Shown here piece by piece: positions 16,857 to 25,604 of a DNA stretch of 64,000 nucleotides. Numbering within the stretch: position 1 is the first letter of the stretch; each line of letters begins with the position of its first letter. The translations under genes and the position numbers were made by a program. Source of the DNA: Micrococcales bacterium (GTDB taxonomy: Bacteria; Actinomycetota; Actinomycetes; Actinomycetales; Microbacteriaceae); NCBI GenBank assembly GCA_017306245.1, contig JAFKIY010000002.1:451264-515263 (forward strand), given 5' to 3'. A model generated the notes under the pieces. The model was given only the letters and a program-made list of their open reading frames with translations, was not told where the DNA came from and did no database searches.

Positions 16857-16886
16857 GCCGAGGCGCCCAGGAGCTGCCTTGTGCGG

Positions 16887-17306
16887 TCAGCTCGGCCGCC
16901 ACGGATCGGTGATCTCGATTCCGGTGCCGAGAAAATCCTTGACATTGCGTGTGGCCAGCGTCGCGGCATGGGTGGAACAGATGGCAGCAATCTGAGCGTC
17001 GAAGCCATCGATTGGCAATCCAGCGCGGTTGCGAGCGTTCACGATGGCGGCATAATTGATCGCTGCCTTCCGGTCGAATGGGAGCACGAATTCGCCGAAT
17101 GCCTCAAATATCTCCTCCGCCGCGGCCGTGAACTCCTCCTTACGGCGGCCAGCGTCCAGCCTCTCGATGCCGTAGCGGATTTCGGCCAGCGTGACCGCAG
17201 TCGTATACAGCTCGCGGGGGCTGTGCGAATGAACCCACGTCACAACGGCCGCATTCGGGTTCGGCCTCATGAGTTCTGAGACCACGTTGGTATCGACGAC
17301 AATCAC
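16887..17306 (-). CDS. vapC: VapC-family PIN-domain toxin ribonuclease
   Basis: This 139-residue PIN domain has the four acidic catalytic residues D5 (VVDTN), E42 (LAEIRYGIE), D103 (GFDAQIAA) and D124 (NVKDF), so it should be an active Mg-dependent RNase, in most of the family directed at tRNA or rRNA. GTG 17306 overlaps the stop of the antitoxin gene (GTGA), the usual vapBC arrangement. The sequence is closest in style to FitB-type toxins (RPNPNAAVVTWV). The pair is inserted between manA and galE, with no link to their pathway. Confidence 0.88.
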   Translation of the reverse strand: MIVVDTNVVSELMRPNPNAAVVTWVHSHSPRELYTTAVTLAEIRYGIERLDAGRRKEEFTAAAEEIFEAFGEFVLPFDRKAAINYAAIVNARNRAGLPIDGFDAQIAAICSTHAATLATRNVKDFLGTGIEITDPWRPS

Positions 17307-17548
17307 GGTGTGAAACTCGCGGCACGCGGCGGCGTTGCGCGCGGCGGAAGATCCAGTTCAGCGCCGCCAAGGGCGCCAAATCGATCCTCGAGTGCTGCCA
17401 GAAGCCCGACAGACTCCTTTGTGTCGTTCACCGCGTCAACAAGGATCGCGCGGATCTCGGCTTCCATGGACCGGCCGTTCGCGGCCGCGCGCACGCGGAG
17501 TCGGTCCTTTACCTCATCATCAAGATCCCGAACACTGACGGCAGCCAT
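17303..17548 (-). CDS. vapB: VapB/FitA-like ribbon-helix-helix antitoxin
   Basis: This 81-residue antitoxin has an N-terminal ribbon-helix-helix (VSVRDLDDEVKDRLRVRAAANGRSMEAEIR), the FitA-type DNA-binding signature, followed by a toxin-neutralising tail (LLAALEDRFGAL) and a proline-rich end. ATG 17548 is chosen for its GGAGG ribosome-binding site and correct domain start; the frame is open to 17710. Antitoxins of this type normally repress their own promoter as part of the toxin complex. Confidence 0.85.
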   Translation of the reverse strand: MAAVSVRDLDDEVKDRLRVRAAANGRSMEAEIRAILVDAVNDTKESVGLLAALEDRFGALGGAELDLPPRATPPRAASFTP

Positions 17549-17653
17549 CGTGAACACCTCCAATGCCATCAATGATAGCATCACCCTTTCACGGATCGTC
17601 TGCCCGCAGTGCTCGTTGCGGTGCATCGGAGTCGTCCTGCCGATGAGTGCCGG

Positions 17654-17665
17654 TAACCTGAGCAG
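17654..17665 (+). promoter_or_regulatory. -10 box of galE, leaderless
   Basis: TAACCT (17654-17659) ends 6 bases before ATG 17666, and no ribosome-binding site is present. Confidence 0.6.
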
Positions 17666-18619
17666 ATGACCTGGCTCGTGACCGGCGGCGCCGGCTATAT
17701 CGGCTCGCACGTCGCCGCCGCACTTCTGCAGGCGGACATGAACGTCGTGGTCGTCGATGATCTCTCCACGGGGCGGGAGCAGTTCGTGCCGCCCGGGGTG
17801 GTGTTCGCCCGCGGGACGATTCTCGACCGCGAGTTTCTCCAGGAAACACTAGAACGCAACCACGTGACCGGCGTCATCCACGTCGCCGGGTTCAAGTACG
17901 CCGGGGTGTCCGTGGAGCGCCCGCTTTACACGTACGAACAGAACGTCACAGCGACGCTGACACTGCTCGCGGCCATGGCGGCGGCCGACATCCACCGGAT
18001 GGTGTTTTCCTCGAGCGCCTCCGTGTACGGCACGCCGAACGTGGACGTCGTGACGGAAGGCACCGCGAAAGCGCCGGAATCCCCTTACGGCGAGACGAAA
18101 CTCATCGGAGAGTGGCTGCTCGCGGACGAGGGGCGGGCGCGCGGGCTTGACCACGTGAGCCTTCGATATTTCAACGTCGTCGGTTCCGGCCTCCCGTACG
18201 TGTTCGACGTCAGCCCGCACAATCTGCTCCCGCTCGTCTTCGACGCGCTCCTGGCCGGCAGGACGCCGCAAATCAACGGCAACGACTATCCGACTCCCGA
18301 CGGAACGTGCGTGCGCGACTACGTGCACGTGTCGGATATCGCCGCAGCCCACGTCGCCGCGGCGCGGCGGCTTGAGGCGCAGGAACCGCTGGAACCCGCA
18401 TACAACCTGGGCAGCGGGACCGGGTCCTCCGTCGCGGAAATCATGGCCGCGATCGCCGAGGTCACCGGAATCCCGTTCACGCCGGCCATTGCCCCCCGCC
18501 GCCCCGGCGACCCCGCGAGAATCGTCGCCTCGGGGGAACTGGCCGCGCGGGATTTGGACTGGACAATGCGCCACAGCCTCTCCGAGATGGTCGAAAGCGC
18601 ATGGGCGGCGCGTCGGTAA
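17666..18619 (+). CDS. galE: UDP-glucose 4-epimerase
   Basis: This 317-residue extended SDR would interconvert UDP-glucose and UDP-galactose (possibly the N-acetyl forms). It has the NAD motif GGAGYIG (residues 7-13), DDLSTG, the active-site SSSASVYG, Y141-x-x-x-K145 (SPYGETK), and RYFNVVGS and CVRDYVHV, which are GalE hallmarks. ATG 17666 has no Shine-Dalgarno but follows a TAACCT -10 box by 6 bases. It is divergent from vapBC and closes the glycan region. Confidence 0.9.
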   Translation: MTWLVTGGAGYIGSHVAAALLQADMNVVVVDDLSTGREQFVPPGVVFARGTILDREFLQETLERNHVTGVIHVAGFKYAGVSVERPLYTYEQNVTATLTLLAAMAAADIHRMVFSSSASVYGTPNVDVVTEGTAKAPESPYGETKLIGEWLLADEGRARGLDHVSLRYFNVVGSGLPYVFDVSPHNLLPLVFDALLAGRTPQINGNDYPTPDGTCVRDYVHVSDIAAAHVAAARRLEAQEPLEPAYNLGSGTGSSVAEIMAAIAEVTGIPFTPAIAPRRPGDPARIVASGELAARDLDWTMRHSLSEMVESAWAARR

Positions 18620-18655
18620 CCTTCAAGTTGACATAGAAGGTTTACCATTTGCGAC

Positions 18656-18684
18656 TTGACCTGAGCGAACTACACGAGTGTAAT
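18656..18684 (+). promoter_or_regulatory. promoter of the whiB2-type gene
   Basis: TTGACC (18656-18661), 17 bases, then TGTAAT (18679-18684) gives a sigma-70-like promoter, with transcription starting about 45 bases before ATG 18737. A second TTGACA (18628-18633) lies upstream in an AT-rich stretch of related T-rich words, which may be a regulator site. Confidence 0.55.
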
Positions 18685-18736
18685 TACCCTAAGCAACTCG
18701 CGCACGTCAACGCGGCCGGACAGGGGAGGATGTGCT

Positions 18737-19057
18737 ATGGCGATCAGCGATCATGGCCACGGGGTCCCCGAGAACTGGTTCGTAGATCCGGTCAAGCTCG
18801 GCGTGCCCGGAGTGCGCCAGCCCGTCGACGAGGACGACAACGCGCTCGCCTGGCAGTCGGATGCGTTGTGCGCGCAAACCGACCCTGAGGCGTTCTTCCC
18901 GGAAAAAGGCGGATCGACGCGAGACGCGAAGAAGATCTGCTCCAGTTGCGAAGTTCGCGCCCAGTGCCTCGAATATGCGCTCCAGAACGACGAGCGATTC
19001 GGAATTTGGGGCGGACTCTCCGAGAGGGAACGCCGCAAGCTGCGCAAGCACGCGTAG
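18737..19057 (+). CDS. whiB2: WhiB-family iron-sulfur transcription factor, WhiB2/WhmD type
   Basis: This 106-residue protein has the four cluster cysteines C45, C68, C71 and C77, the GIWGG turn (residues 89-93) and a basic C-terminus (RERRKLRKH). The long N-terminal extension before the first cysteine and the position next to a giant glycosyltransferase, DUF5719, DUF3499 and manB match the WhiB2/WhmD/WhiB branch, which controls cell division or septation in actinobacteria by binding the primary sigma factor. AGGGGAGG precedes ATG 18737. An upstream AT-rich promoter region suggests its own regulation. Confidence 0.9.
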   Translation: MAISDHGHGVPENWFVDPVKLGVPGVRQPVDEDDNALAWQSDALCAQTDPEAFFPEKGGSTRDAKKICSSCEVRAQCLEYALQNDERFGIWGGLSERERRKLRKHA

Positions 19058-19067
19058 CTTGTAGTCA

Positions 19068-21908
19068 ATGCAACCCAGGGTCACCGCGATTGTTGTCGCT
19101 CGAAACGGGGGCGCCCACCTGAAACGGACTCTCGCGGCGCTCGCCGCGCAGTCCCGTTCGCCGGACGTGACGATCGCCGTCGACGTGTCATCCTCGGACG
19201 ACTCGGAAGCTCAGTTCTCCACATTCGGACCGACCCACCTGCTGTCGGTGCGCGACGGAACCACATTCGGCGGCGCCATCGCCCACGCCAGCCACTATGC
19301 GCCGGTCGCCGAGTCCGCGAACGAATGGCTGTGGCTCCTCGGCCACGACAATGCCCCTTCGCCCGACGCGCTGCAGCAACTCCTCGGCGCGGTGGAAGTC
19401 GCCCCTTCCGTCTCCGTCGCCGGGCCCAAACTCACCTCGGTCGACAACCCGACGTGGATCACCGAATTCGGCCACACAATTACCCGATTCGGACGGACCG
19501 TCTCCCTCGTCACCGGCGAACTGGACCAGGCGCAACACGACACCCGGGACGACGTGCTGGCCGTCTCGGCGGCGGGGATGCTCGTGCGCCGATCCGTCTG
19601 GGAGAAGCTCGGCGGGTTCGACCCCGGCCTTCCGAGCATCGACGCGTCGCTCGACTTCTCGGTGCGCGCGCGACTGGCAGGACACCGCGTGGTTCTCGTT
19701 CCGGCGGCGAAGGTGTCCAGCGCGGGCGGGCCGCAGGATTTCGGCAGGAAGCCATCATCGGCGGCCCGCACGTTCCGGATTGCCCGCGCCGCGCAGCTTC
19801 ACCGCCGGCTCGTGTACTCGCCCGCGTGGGCGCTCATCCTCCACTGGCTTTCCCTCGTGCCGCTCGCGGTCGCACGTTCCATCGGGGATCTGATCGGGAA
19901 ACGCCCGGGCGCGATCGGCGGGGAAATCGGCGCCGCATTCGGTGCGGCATTCTCCACCCGGGTCGGCGTTGCGCGCCGCAACCTGCGCAGGAACCGCGTG
20001 CTCGGCTGGGGCGCGATCGCCCCCTTGCGGATGACGGCCGCGGAAGCCCGAGAGCTGAGAGCCCAGGCCAGGGAGGCGGAGCTCGCCGAATTCGATCTCG
20101 CCCACGGCGGCCAGGCGGTCCGTGCGCCGCGCGCCGGGTTCATCGCCCACGCCGGGCTCTGGGTCGTGCTCCTCGTCGGCATCGTCGGCGTTCTCGCCTA
20201 CGGCGCCCTGCTCGGCGCCAATGCCGTTACGGGAGGCGGGCTGCGCCCACTGTCCGACACGGCCGGCGCGCTGTGGTCGCACATCGGGATCGGCTGGCGC
20301 CAGGTCGGCACCGGCATGTTCGGGGCCGCCGACCCGTTCGCCGCGATCCTCGCGCTGCTCGGGTCGCTCACGTTCTGGAATCCCAGCCTGTCGATCGTGC
20401 TCCTGTACCTGTCCGCCATTCCGCTGTCCGCGCTCGGAGCATGGAGTGCCGCGCGCAGCATGAGCCGCAACCCGTGGCTTCCCGCACTCGCCGCCATCCT
20501 GTGGGCCATCGCGCCGCCGCTGCTGTCGTCCCTGGCCGGAGGTCATCTGGGCGCCGTGATCGCCCACCTGCTTCTGCCGTGGCTGTTCCTCGCTGCGCTC
20601 GGTGCAGCGAGATCCTGGGCATCCGGCGCGGCCGCCGCGCTCCTGTTCGCCGGCGTCGCCGCGGGCGCACCGTCCCTCGTGCCCGCGCTTCTCGTCCTGT
20701 TCGTCGTGCTGCTCATCGCCAGACCGACCCGCATCCACCGCACCCTGGGGATTCCGATCCCTGCGCTCGTCCTGTTCGCGCCGCTCATCGTTCAGCAGGT
20801 TCTCGCCGGCAACCCGCTCGCGCTGTTCGCCGACCCCGGCGTCCCGGTCGTCGAACCCGCAGCATCCGGCTGGCAGCTCGCGCTCGGGGATGCGTCCGGC
20901 ACCCTTCACGGCTGGACCGCCGCGCTCGCCGGACTCCACGTGCCGGGAATCGCTGCCTCGTTCCTCGTGATTGCGCTCGTCGCGCCGCTCGCGATCCTCG
21001 CCCTGCTGTCGCTGTTCCTCCCCGGGGCCAGGCGGGCCGTTCCGTCCGTGTTCGTGGCGCTCCTCGGCTTCGCGACCGCCGTACTCGCCCACACGCTCCA
21101 GGTGGGCGCCGTCGGCGTCGACCCGGTTACCGTCTGGTCCGGGCCCGGATTGAGCCTGTTCTGGCTCGGCCTCATCGCGGCAGCGGTGGGCGCGCTGGAT
21201 GCTCTCGGGCGAATCGCCACTCCGATGTCGGTGCTCGCCGCGCTCGGCGCTGGCGCCCTGGCCATTCCCCTCCTCGGCGCGATGGTGATCGGCACGGCGC
21301 ACGTGCGGCCATCCGAGGGGCGCATCATGCCGGCACTCGTCACGGCGGAAGCCGGAAGTTCGCCGAACGTCGGCACCATCGTGATCACCTCGCTCGGGAA
21401 AGCCGGAGTGTCGGCCGGACTGGAACGCGGGAAGGGCGCGACCCTCGACGAGCAGTCGACGCTCGTGAGCACCAAACCGCGACCGGATGACCAGGATGTG
21501 CGACTGGCCACCCTCGCCGGCAACCTCGCCACGCGCAGCGGCTTCGATTTCGTGGGAGAGTTCACCTCGCTCGGGGTGTCGTTCGTCCTCGTCCCGAACG
21601 GCGACGACAGCGACACCACGTACCGCACGACGCTGGAAGCGCTCGGCGGCAACGAGACCCTGAACCCAGTCGGGTCCACGGCATCGGGGCAGCTCTGGCG
21701 CTTCGCCGGGACAGTGGACCCGCCGCCGGCGCATCCCGGCAACACCGACACGTTCCTCGGGCATTGGTATCTGGTGGCCCTGGGCGTCGTCTTCGGGGTG
21801 TGCGTGCTTCTCGCCATCCCGATAGGCGGACGAGGGCGGCGGCGCCGGCCGAGCACCGAACCCGGCGACAAGGCGGCCGACACGTTCGATGAGGAAGAAC
21901 ATGACTGA
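19068..21908 (+). CDS. large membrane-bound family 2 glycosyltransferase
   Basis: The 946-residue protein has an N-terminal GT-A domain (residues 1 to about 250: VTAIVVARNGG, then LLGHDNAPSPDAL where the acidic motif would sit, then GMLVRRSVWEKLGGFDPGL). This is followed by more than ten membrane helices and an acidic C-terminal tail. It is a conserved actinobacterial protein always close to whiB2; its sugar and acceptor are unknown, but a role in wall or envelope glycan synthesis is likely. A TAGCTT box overlapping the whiB2 stop ends 7 bases before ATG 19068, so it may have a leaderless start. It overlaps the next gene by eight bases. Confidence 0.82.
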   Translation: MQPRVTAIVVARNGGAHLKRTLAALAAQSRSPDVTIAVDVSSSDDSEAQFSTFGPTHLLSVRDGTTFGGAIAHASHYAPVAESANEWLWLLGHDNAPSPDALQQLLGAVEVAPSVSVAGPKLTSVDNPTWITEFGHTITRFGRTVSLVTGELDQAQHDTRDDVLAVSAAGMLVRRSVWEKLGGFDPGLPSIDASLDFSVRARLAGHRVVLVPAAKVSSAGGPQDFGRKPSSAARTFRIARAAQLHRRLVYSPAWALILHWLSLVPLAVARSIGDLIGKRPGAIGGEIGAAFGAAFSTRVGVARRNLRRNRVLGWGAIAPLRMTAAEARELRAQAREAELAEFDLAHGGQAVRAPRAGFIAHAGLWVVLLVGIVGVLAYGALLGANAVTGGGLRPLSDTAGALWSHIGIGWRQVGTGMFGAADPFAAILALLGSLTFWNPSLSIVLLYLSAIPLSALGAWSAARSMSRNPWLPALAAILWAIAPPLLSSLAGGHLGAVIAHLLLPWLFLAALGAARSWASGAAAALLFAGVAAGAPSLVPALLVLFVVLLIARPTRIHRTLGIPIPALVLFAPLIVQQVLAGNPLALFADPGVPVVEPAASGWQLALGDASGTLHGWTAALAGLHVPGIAASFLVIALVAPLAILALLSLFLPGARRAVPSVFVALLGFATAVLAHTLQVGAVGVDPVTVWSGPGLSLFWLGLIAAAVGALDALGRIATPMSVLAALGAGALAIPLLGAMVIGTAHVRPSEGRIMPALVTAEAGSSPNVGTIVITSLGKAGVSAGLERGKGATLDEQSTLVSTKPRPDDQDVRLATLAGNLATRSGFDFVGEFTSLGVSFVLVPNGDDSDTTYRTTLEALGGNETLNPVGSTASGQLWRFAGTVDPPPAHPGNTDTFLGHWYLVALGVVFGVCVLLAIPIGGRGRRRRPSTEPGDKAADTFDEEEHD

Positions 21909-23403
21909 CACGCAGCACCGCACGGGAGTTCGCCGGTTCGCCGTCGCGGGAGCGCGGGGCGTTCTCGGCCTGTTCGGGATCGGCGTGGCCATCGTGAGCA
22001 TCGCTGCCGCCACCTGGCTTCCGCTGCCCGTGCTGGGGACCGGTCCGTCCTCGATGGTCGTGGCACCGGTGGCGTCAACCCAGCAGAGGATCTGCGCCGG
22101 GCCAATCCTGCGGCTGGGCGACGAATCCGGCCAGGACGCCACGACAGCGATCTCGGTGGGAGCCGCGACCGTGACGAGCGCCGCCACGACGGGCACGCCG
22201 CGCCTGGAGGATATGGACCCCACCGACAACGAATCCAACACGCCGTCGCAGCGCCTCATCCTCGACCCCGCGCCGACAGGGTCGACGCCCGGGATTCTCG
22301 CCGGCAGCCAGTCCCAGTACGTGGACGACAACGAGTATGTCGGCTTCGCGGCGAGCGAGTGCGCGAAGGCGAGTTCGGACACCTGGCTTGTCGGCGGTTC
22401 CACCGTCACCGGCCGCACGACCCTGCTCGCCCTCAACAACCCGAGCAAGGTGAGCTCGACGGTGAGCGTCGAGCTCTTCTCCGAAAGCGGCGCAGTCGAC
22501 GTGTCGGGGATGTCGGGGATCATCGTCCCGCCCGGCGGCCAGCGGATCCTGTCGCTCGCCGGGTTTGCCCCCGGCATGGCGAGCCCGGTGGTGCACGTCG
22601 TCAGCACCGGCGGTCAGGTGGCCGCGAGCCTGCAGCAGAGCATCATCCGGACGCTCACGCCGGGCGGAGTCGACGTGTTCGGCGCAAGCACCGGGCCGGC
22701 CACCCTCAACGTCATCCCCGGCGTCGTCGTATCGTCGCCCGAGTCCATTGACGCGACGGGCGGAATCGATGGATACGGCGATGCCGCGCCGACACTGAGA
22801 GTGTTCGTCCCCGGATCCGGTACCACATCTCTGAGCGTCTCGGCGATCGCCGAGGACGAATCCGTCGAACCGTCCACGTCGACCCTGAGCGTCGACGCGG
22901 GGGTCGTCACGGATATCCCCCTCGGCAGCTTCCCCGCCGGCACCTGGACGTTGACCGTGACGAGCGAGAAGCCGGCAGTGGTTGCGGCACGGACCTCGAC
23001 GGTGACGATCGCCGGGAGCCCGCAGGCGAGCATCGATGCGGGAACGGATCCCGACGTCACCGCCACCGATTTCGCCTGGTTCGTCAGCGCGCTGGAACTG
23101 GACGGAACCGCGCTCGTGAGCGTTGCCGAAGGACCGAACCCCGTGCTCCACCTGGCCAACACGGGCGCCTCCGATGCGCAGGTCACCATCGATGCGAGCC
23201 GGGGAGCCGACACGACCGTGACGGTCCCCGCCGGCAGGACCGTCGCGCTTCCCGTCGTCGGCGCACTCAGCTACACGCTCGGGGGATTCACCTCGCTGCG
23301 CGCGTCGGTGAGCTATCAGGGCGATGGTCGCCTTGCGGGCTACGTTGTGAGCCCACCCGAGCGGTTGTCGCAACCGGTCACGGTGTACTACCAGTTCGGC
23401 TAG
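21901..23403 (+). CDS. DUF5719-family exported or membrane-anchored protein
   Basis: This roughly 500-residue protein has one N-terminal membrane segment (residues about 20-42) followed by a beta-rich extracellular domain of Ser, Thr, Val and Gly. ATG 21901 is preferred over the in-frame ATG 21889: GAGG lies 6 bases before it and it forms the ATGACTGA overlap with the glycosyltransferase stop. Its fixed place after the WhiB2-linked glycosyltransferase suggests it works with that enzyme at the outer membrane face. No catalytic motif is visible and no function is known. It meets the next gene tail to tail with a four-base overlap. Confidence 0.78.
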   Translation: MTDTQHRTGVRRFAVAGARGVLGLFGIGVAIVSIAAATWLPLPVLGTGPSSMVVAPVASTQQRICAGPILRLGDESGQDATTAISVGAATVTSAATTGTPRLEDMDPTDNESNTPSQRLILDPAPTGSTPGILAGSQSQYVDDNEYVGFAASECAKASSDTWLVGGSTVTGRTTLLALNNPSKVSSTVSVELFSESGAVDVSGMSGIIVPPGGQRILSLAGFAPGMASPVVHVVSTGGQVAASLQQSIIRTLTPGGVDVFGASTGPATLNVIPGVVVSSPESIDATGGIDGYGDAAPTLRVFVPGSGTTSLSVSAIAEDESVEPSTSTLSVDAGVVTDIPLGSFPAGTWTLTVTSEKPAVVAARTSTVTIAGSPQASIDAGTDPDVTATDFAWFVSALELDGTALVSVAEGPNPVLHLANTGASDAQVTIDASRGADTTVTVPAGRTVALPVVGALSYTLGGFTSLRASVSYQGDGRLAGYVVSPPERLSQPVTVYYQFG

Positions 23404-23843
23404 AAATGCCGGAAGCGCTCCGGCGCGAGATCCCACGGATCCTTGCCGAGGAGCTCGGCGACGGCGCGGAACACGCACGCCTCGATCATCATCCGGCGAT
23501 GCAGGTCGTCGTTGCGGTGCAGCCTGGCCAGGCGCTCGATCGGCAGCCGGAACAGGATGATCCGCCGCTCATCGGGGAGGACGAGCCACCGTCGAACCCG
23601 ACGGTTCTCCGTGACCGTGGTCGGCACCCCGGCGATCTCCACGTGCACGTCCGCGAGTTCGTTCGGCCAGAGGTCCTTCAAGTATTCGGCTGTGGCCGCA
23701 ACCGTCGCGGCGAACACATCCACGCGGGTGTGCAGCCGGGGGAGCCTCGGACCGGTCACGGAAGCGCGGATGCCCCGGCCGTGACGATCCCGCCCCGCCG
23801 TGCGGGGCGATCCGCGGACCTCGCCGCGGGAAATCTTGGCCAT
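23400..23843 (-). CDS. zincin-like (Rv3259-type) protein without a visible zinc motif
   Basis: This roughly 147-residue protein corresponds by position to the actinobacterial 'metallopeptidase family' gene between whiB2 and DUF3499. It has the expected ILFRLPIERLAR, but the following helix, where active minimal zincins carry HExxH, reads RRMMIEACVFRAVAELLG and holds no histidine pair. An arginine-rich N-terminus precedes the domain. ATG 23843 is chosen as the start near the domain; the frame is open to 24185. A structural or regulatory role is likelier than protease activity. Confidence 0.7.
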   Translation of the reverse strand: MAKISRGEVRGSPRTAGRDRHGRGIRASVTGPRLPRLHTRVDVFAATVAATAEYLKDLWPNELADVHVEIAGVPTTVTENRRVRRWLVLPDERRIILFRLPIERLARLHRNDDLHRRMMIEACVFRAVAELLGKDPWDLAPERFRHF

Positions 23844-23948
23844 GGCGCCATTGTACGGGGAGGTGGGGCTGCACAGGTGGGCGGGCGTCGCCGTCGTTCG
23901 GCGCGGTTCTGCCACCCGGGCCCGCGCCGTCGCTACAGTGGGAGCACA

Positions 23949-24161
23949 ATGGACGAACGGTTGTGCAGCAAAGTCGCGTGCGTGCGCGACGCCGTGTCGA
24001 CCCTCACCTACGTCTACGCCGACTCGATGGCGGTGCTCGGACCCCTGAGCGCCCGCCAGGAACCGCACACCTACGACCTGTGCGCCGTGCACTCGGAGAG
24101 CCTCTCCGCCCCGCGGGGGTGGCAGGTTCTGCGTCACGTAGCATTGGAGAATGAGCTCTAA
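23949..24161 (+). CDS. DUF3499 small cysteine-containing protein
   Basis: This 70-residue protein is close to M. tuberculosis Rv3258c: ERLCSKVACVRDAV, TLTYVYADSMAVLGPL, EPHTYDLCAVHSESL and APRGWQVL are all conserved. The CxxxxC pair and the later C-x-x-H could bind zinc. It overlaps manB by 11 bases, so the two are probably co-expressed. A TACAGT box (23934-23939) ends 9 bases before ATG 23949, and GGGAG lies between them. Function is unknown. It is easy to miss because it lies at the end of a longer chance frame. Confidence 0.85.
   Translation: MDERLCSKVACVRDAVSTLTYVYADSMAVLGPLSARQEPHTYDLCAVHSESLSAPRGWQVLRHVALENEL
24139..24150 (+). promoter_or_regulatory. -10 box of manB, leaderless
   Basis: TAGCAT (24139-24144) ends 6 bases before ATG 24151, inside the 3' end of the DUF3499 gene. 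GGAG is too close to the start to act as a normal ribosome-binding site. Confidence 0.5.
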
Positions 24162-25551
24162 ACCCGACCTGGGCGCCTTCATCAAGACCTATGACGTGCG
24201 GGGTCTGGTCGGATCCCAGCTCACCGATGACGTCGTCGCGGCGATCGGCGCAGCCTTCGTCGACGAGATCGACGGGGCGGGCGGGGACGTGATCATCGGT
24301 CACGACATGCGCGATTCCTCCCCCGGGTTCGCCCGCGCCTTCGCTTCGGGCGTGCAGGCCAGGGGAGGCAACGTCGTCGCGATCGGCCTGTGCTCCACCG
24401 ACGAAAGCTACTTCGCCTCCGGAAGCCTGAATGCCCCGGCCGCGATGTTCACGGCCAGCCACAATCCGGCCACCTACAACGGGATCAAGCTGAGCCGGGC
24501 CGGCGCTCGGGGGATCAGCCTCGACACGGGTCTCGCCGCGATCAGGGATCGCGCGACCGAGTACCTCGCGAACGGCATCGTTCAGGTCGCAGAGCCCGGA
24601 ACCTACCGGGAGCAGGATGTGCTCGCCGAGTACGCGAAATACCTGCGCGAACTCGTCGACCTTACCGGCATCCGTCCCCTTCGGGTTGTCGTGGATGCCG
24701 GCAACGGCATGGGCGGGCTCACCGTACCCGCCGTGCTCGGGACCGCCGCTGGGTTGCCCGCGCTGCCCATCGAGGTGATCCCGCTGTACTTCGAACTGGA
24801 TGGCACGTTCCCCAACCACGAGGCGAACCCGCTCGAGCCGGCGAACCTCGTCGATCTGCAGCGCGCCGTCGTCGAACACAAGGCGGATCTCGGACTCGCG
24901 TTCGACGGCGACGCGGACCGGTGCTTCGTGATCGACGAGAATGGCGACGCGATGAGCCCCTCCGCGGTTGCGGCGGTCGTCGCCGTGCGGGAGATCGCGC
25001 GGGCCGAGGAGAAGCCGGTGTACGTCATCCACAACCTCATCACCTCGCGCATCGTGCCGGAGACGATCGCTGCAGCGGGGGCCGTGCCCGTGCGCACGCG
25101 CGTCGGGCACTCGCTCATCAAGGACGAGATGGCCGCGACCGGTGCGGTGTTCGGCGGCGAGCACTCCGCGCACTACTATTTCCGCGACTTCTGGGGTGCC
25201 GACAACGGGATGCTCGCCGCGATGCACCTGCTCGCCGAATTCGGGCACCAGGACCGCCCGCTCTCCGAGCTCGCCGCGCGCTTCACCCCGTATGCGGCGA
25301 GCGGCGAACTGAACTCGACTGTCACCGACATCCCGGCCGCGTACGCCCGCATCGTGAGCGCGTACGCCGCGTTCGACCTGGACGAGCTGGACGGCCTCAC
25401 GGTGAGCGGAAACACCGACGGCGTGTTCTGGTGGTTCAACGTCCGGCCATCCAACACGGAGCCGCTGCTGCGCCTGAACGTCGAGGCGGGCGAGACCGCC
25501 GACATGGAGCGGATCCGCGACCACGTGCTCTCCCTCATCCGCACACCCTGA
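24151..25551 (+). CDS. manB: phosphomannomutase/phosphoglucomutase
   Basis: This 466-residue enzyme of the alpha-D-phosphohexomutase family converts mannose 6-phosphate to mannose 1-phosphate (and possibly the glucose forms) for GDP-mannose synthesis. Signatures are the phosphoserine loop TASHNP (S103), the Mg loop DGDADR, the sugar-binding GEHSAHYYF and the C-terminal phosphate loop RPSNTEP. The order DUF3499-manB is the same as in M. tuberculosis. Together with manA at 15708 and gmd at 8841, most of the route to GDP-deoxy sugars is encoded here; the GDP-mannose pyrophosphorylase is not seen. Confidence 0.93.
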   Translation: MSSKPDLGAFIKTYDVRGLVGSQLTDDVVAAIGAAFVDEIDGAGGDVIIGHDMRDSSPGFARAFASGVQARGGNVVAIGLCSTDESYFASGSLNAPAAMFTASHNPATYNGIKLSRAGARGISLDTGLAAIRDRATEYLANGIVQVAEPGTYREQDVLAEYAKYLRELVDLTGIRPLRVVVDAGNGMGGLTVPAVLGTAAGLPALPIEVIPLYFELDGTFPNHEANPLEPANLVDLQRAVVEHKADLGLAFDGDADRCFVIDENGDAMSPSAVAAVVAVREIARAEEKPVYVIHNLITSRIVPETIAAAGAVPVRTRVGHSLIKDEMAATGAVFGGEHSAHYYFRDFWGADNGMLAAMHLLAEFGHQDRPLSELAARFTPYAASGELNSTVTDIPAAYARIVSAYAAFDLDELDGLTVSGNTDGVFWWFNVRPSNTEPLLRLNVEAGETADMERIRDHVLSLIRTP

Positions 25552-25604
25552 CTTTCACCCGTCACACCGCCTCCGGAATGAGGAAAGTCGTAGAGAATGG
25601 GGGG

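Noticed and set aside
19755..22607. Very long minus-strand frame of 950 codons opposite the membrane glycosyltransferase
   Set aside because: It is antisense to two well-supported genes, and its protein is Arg/Gly/Glu-rich without motifs, as expected from a high-GC shadow.
24390..25604. Upstream extension of the ahcY frame
   Set aside because: The extra 400 residues overlap manB in another frame and have no homology; ahcY begins at 25605 with the family N-terminus.
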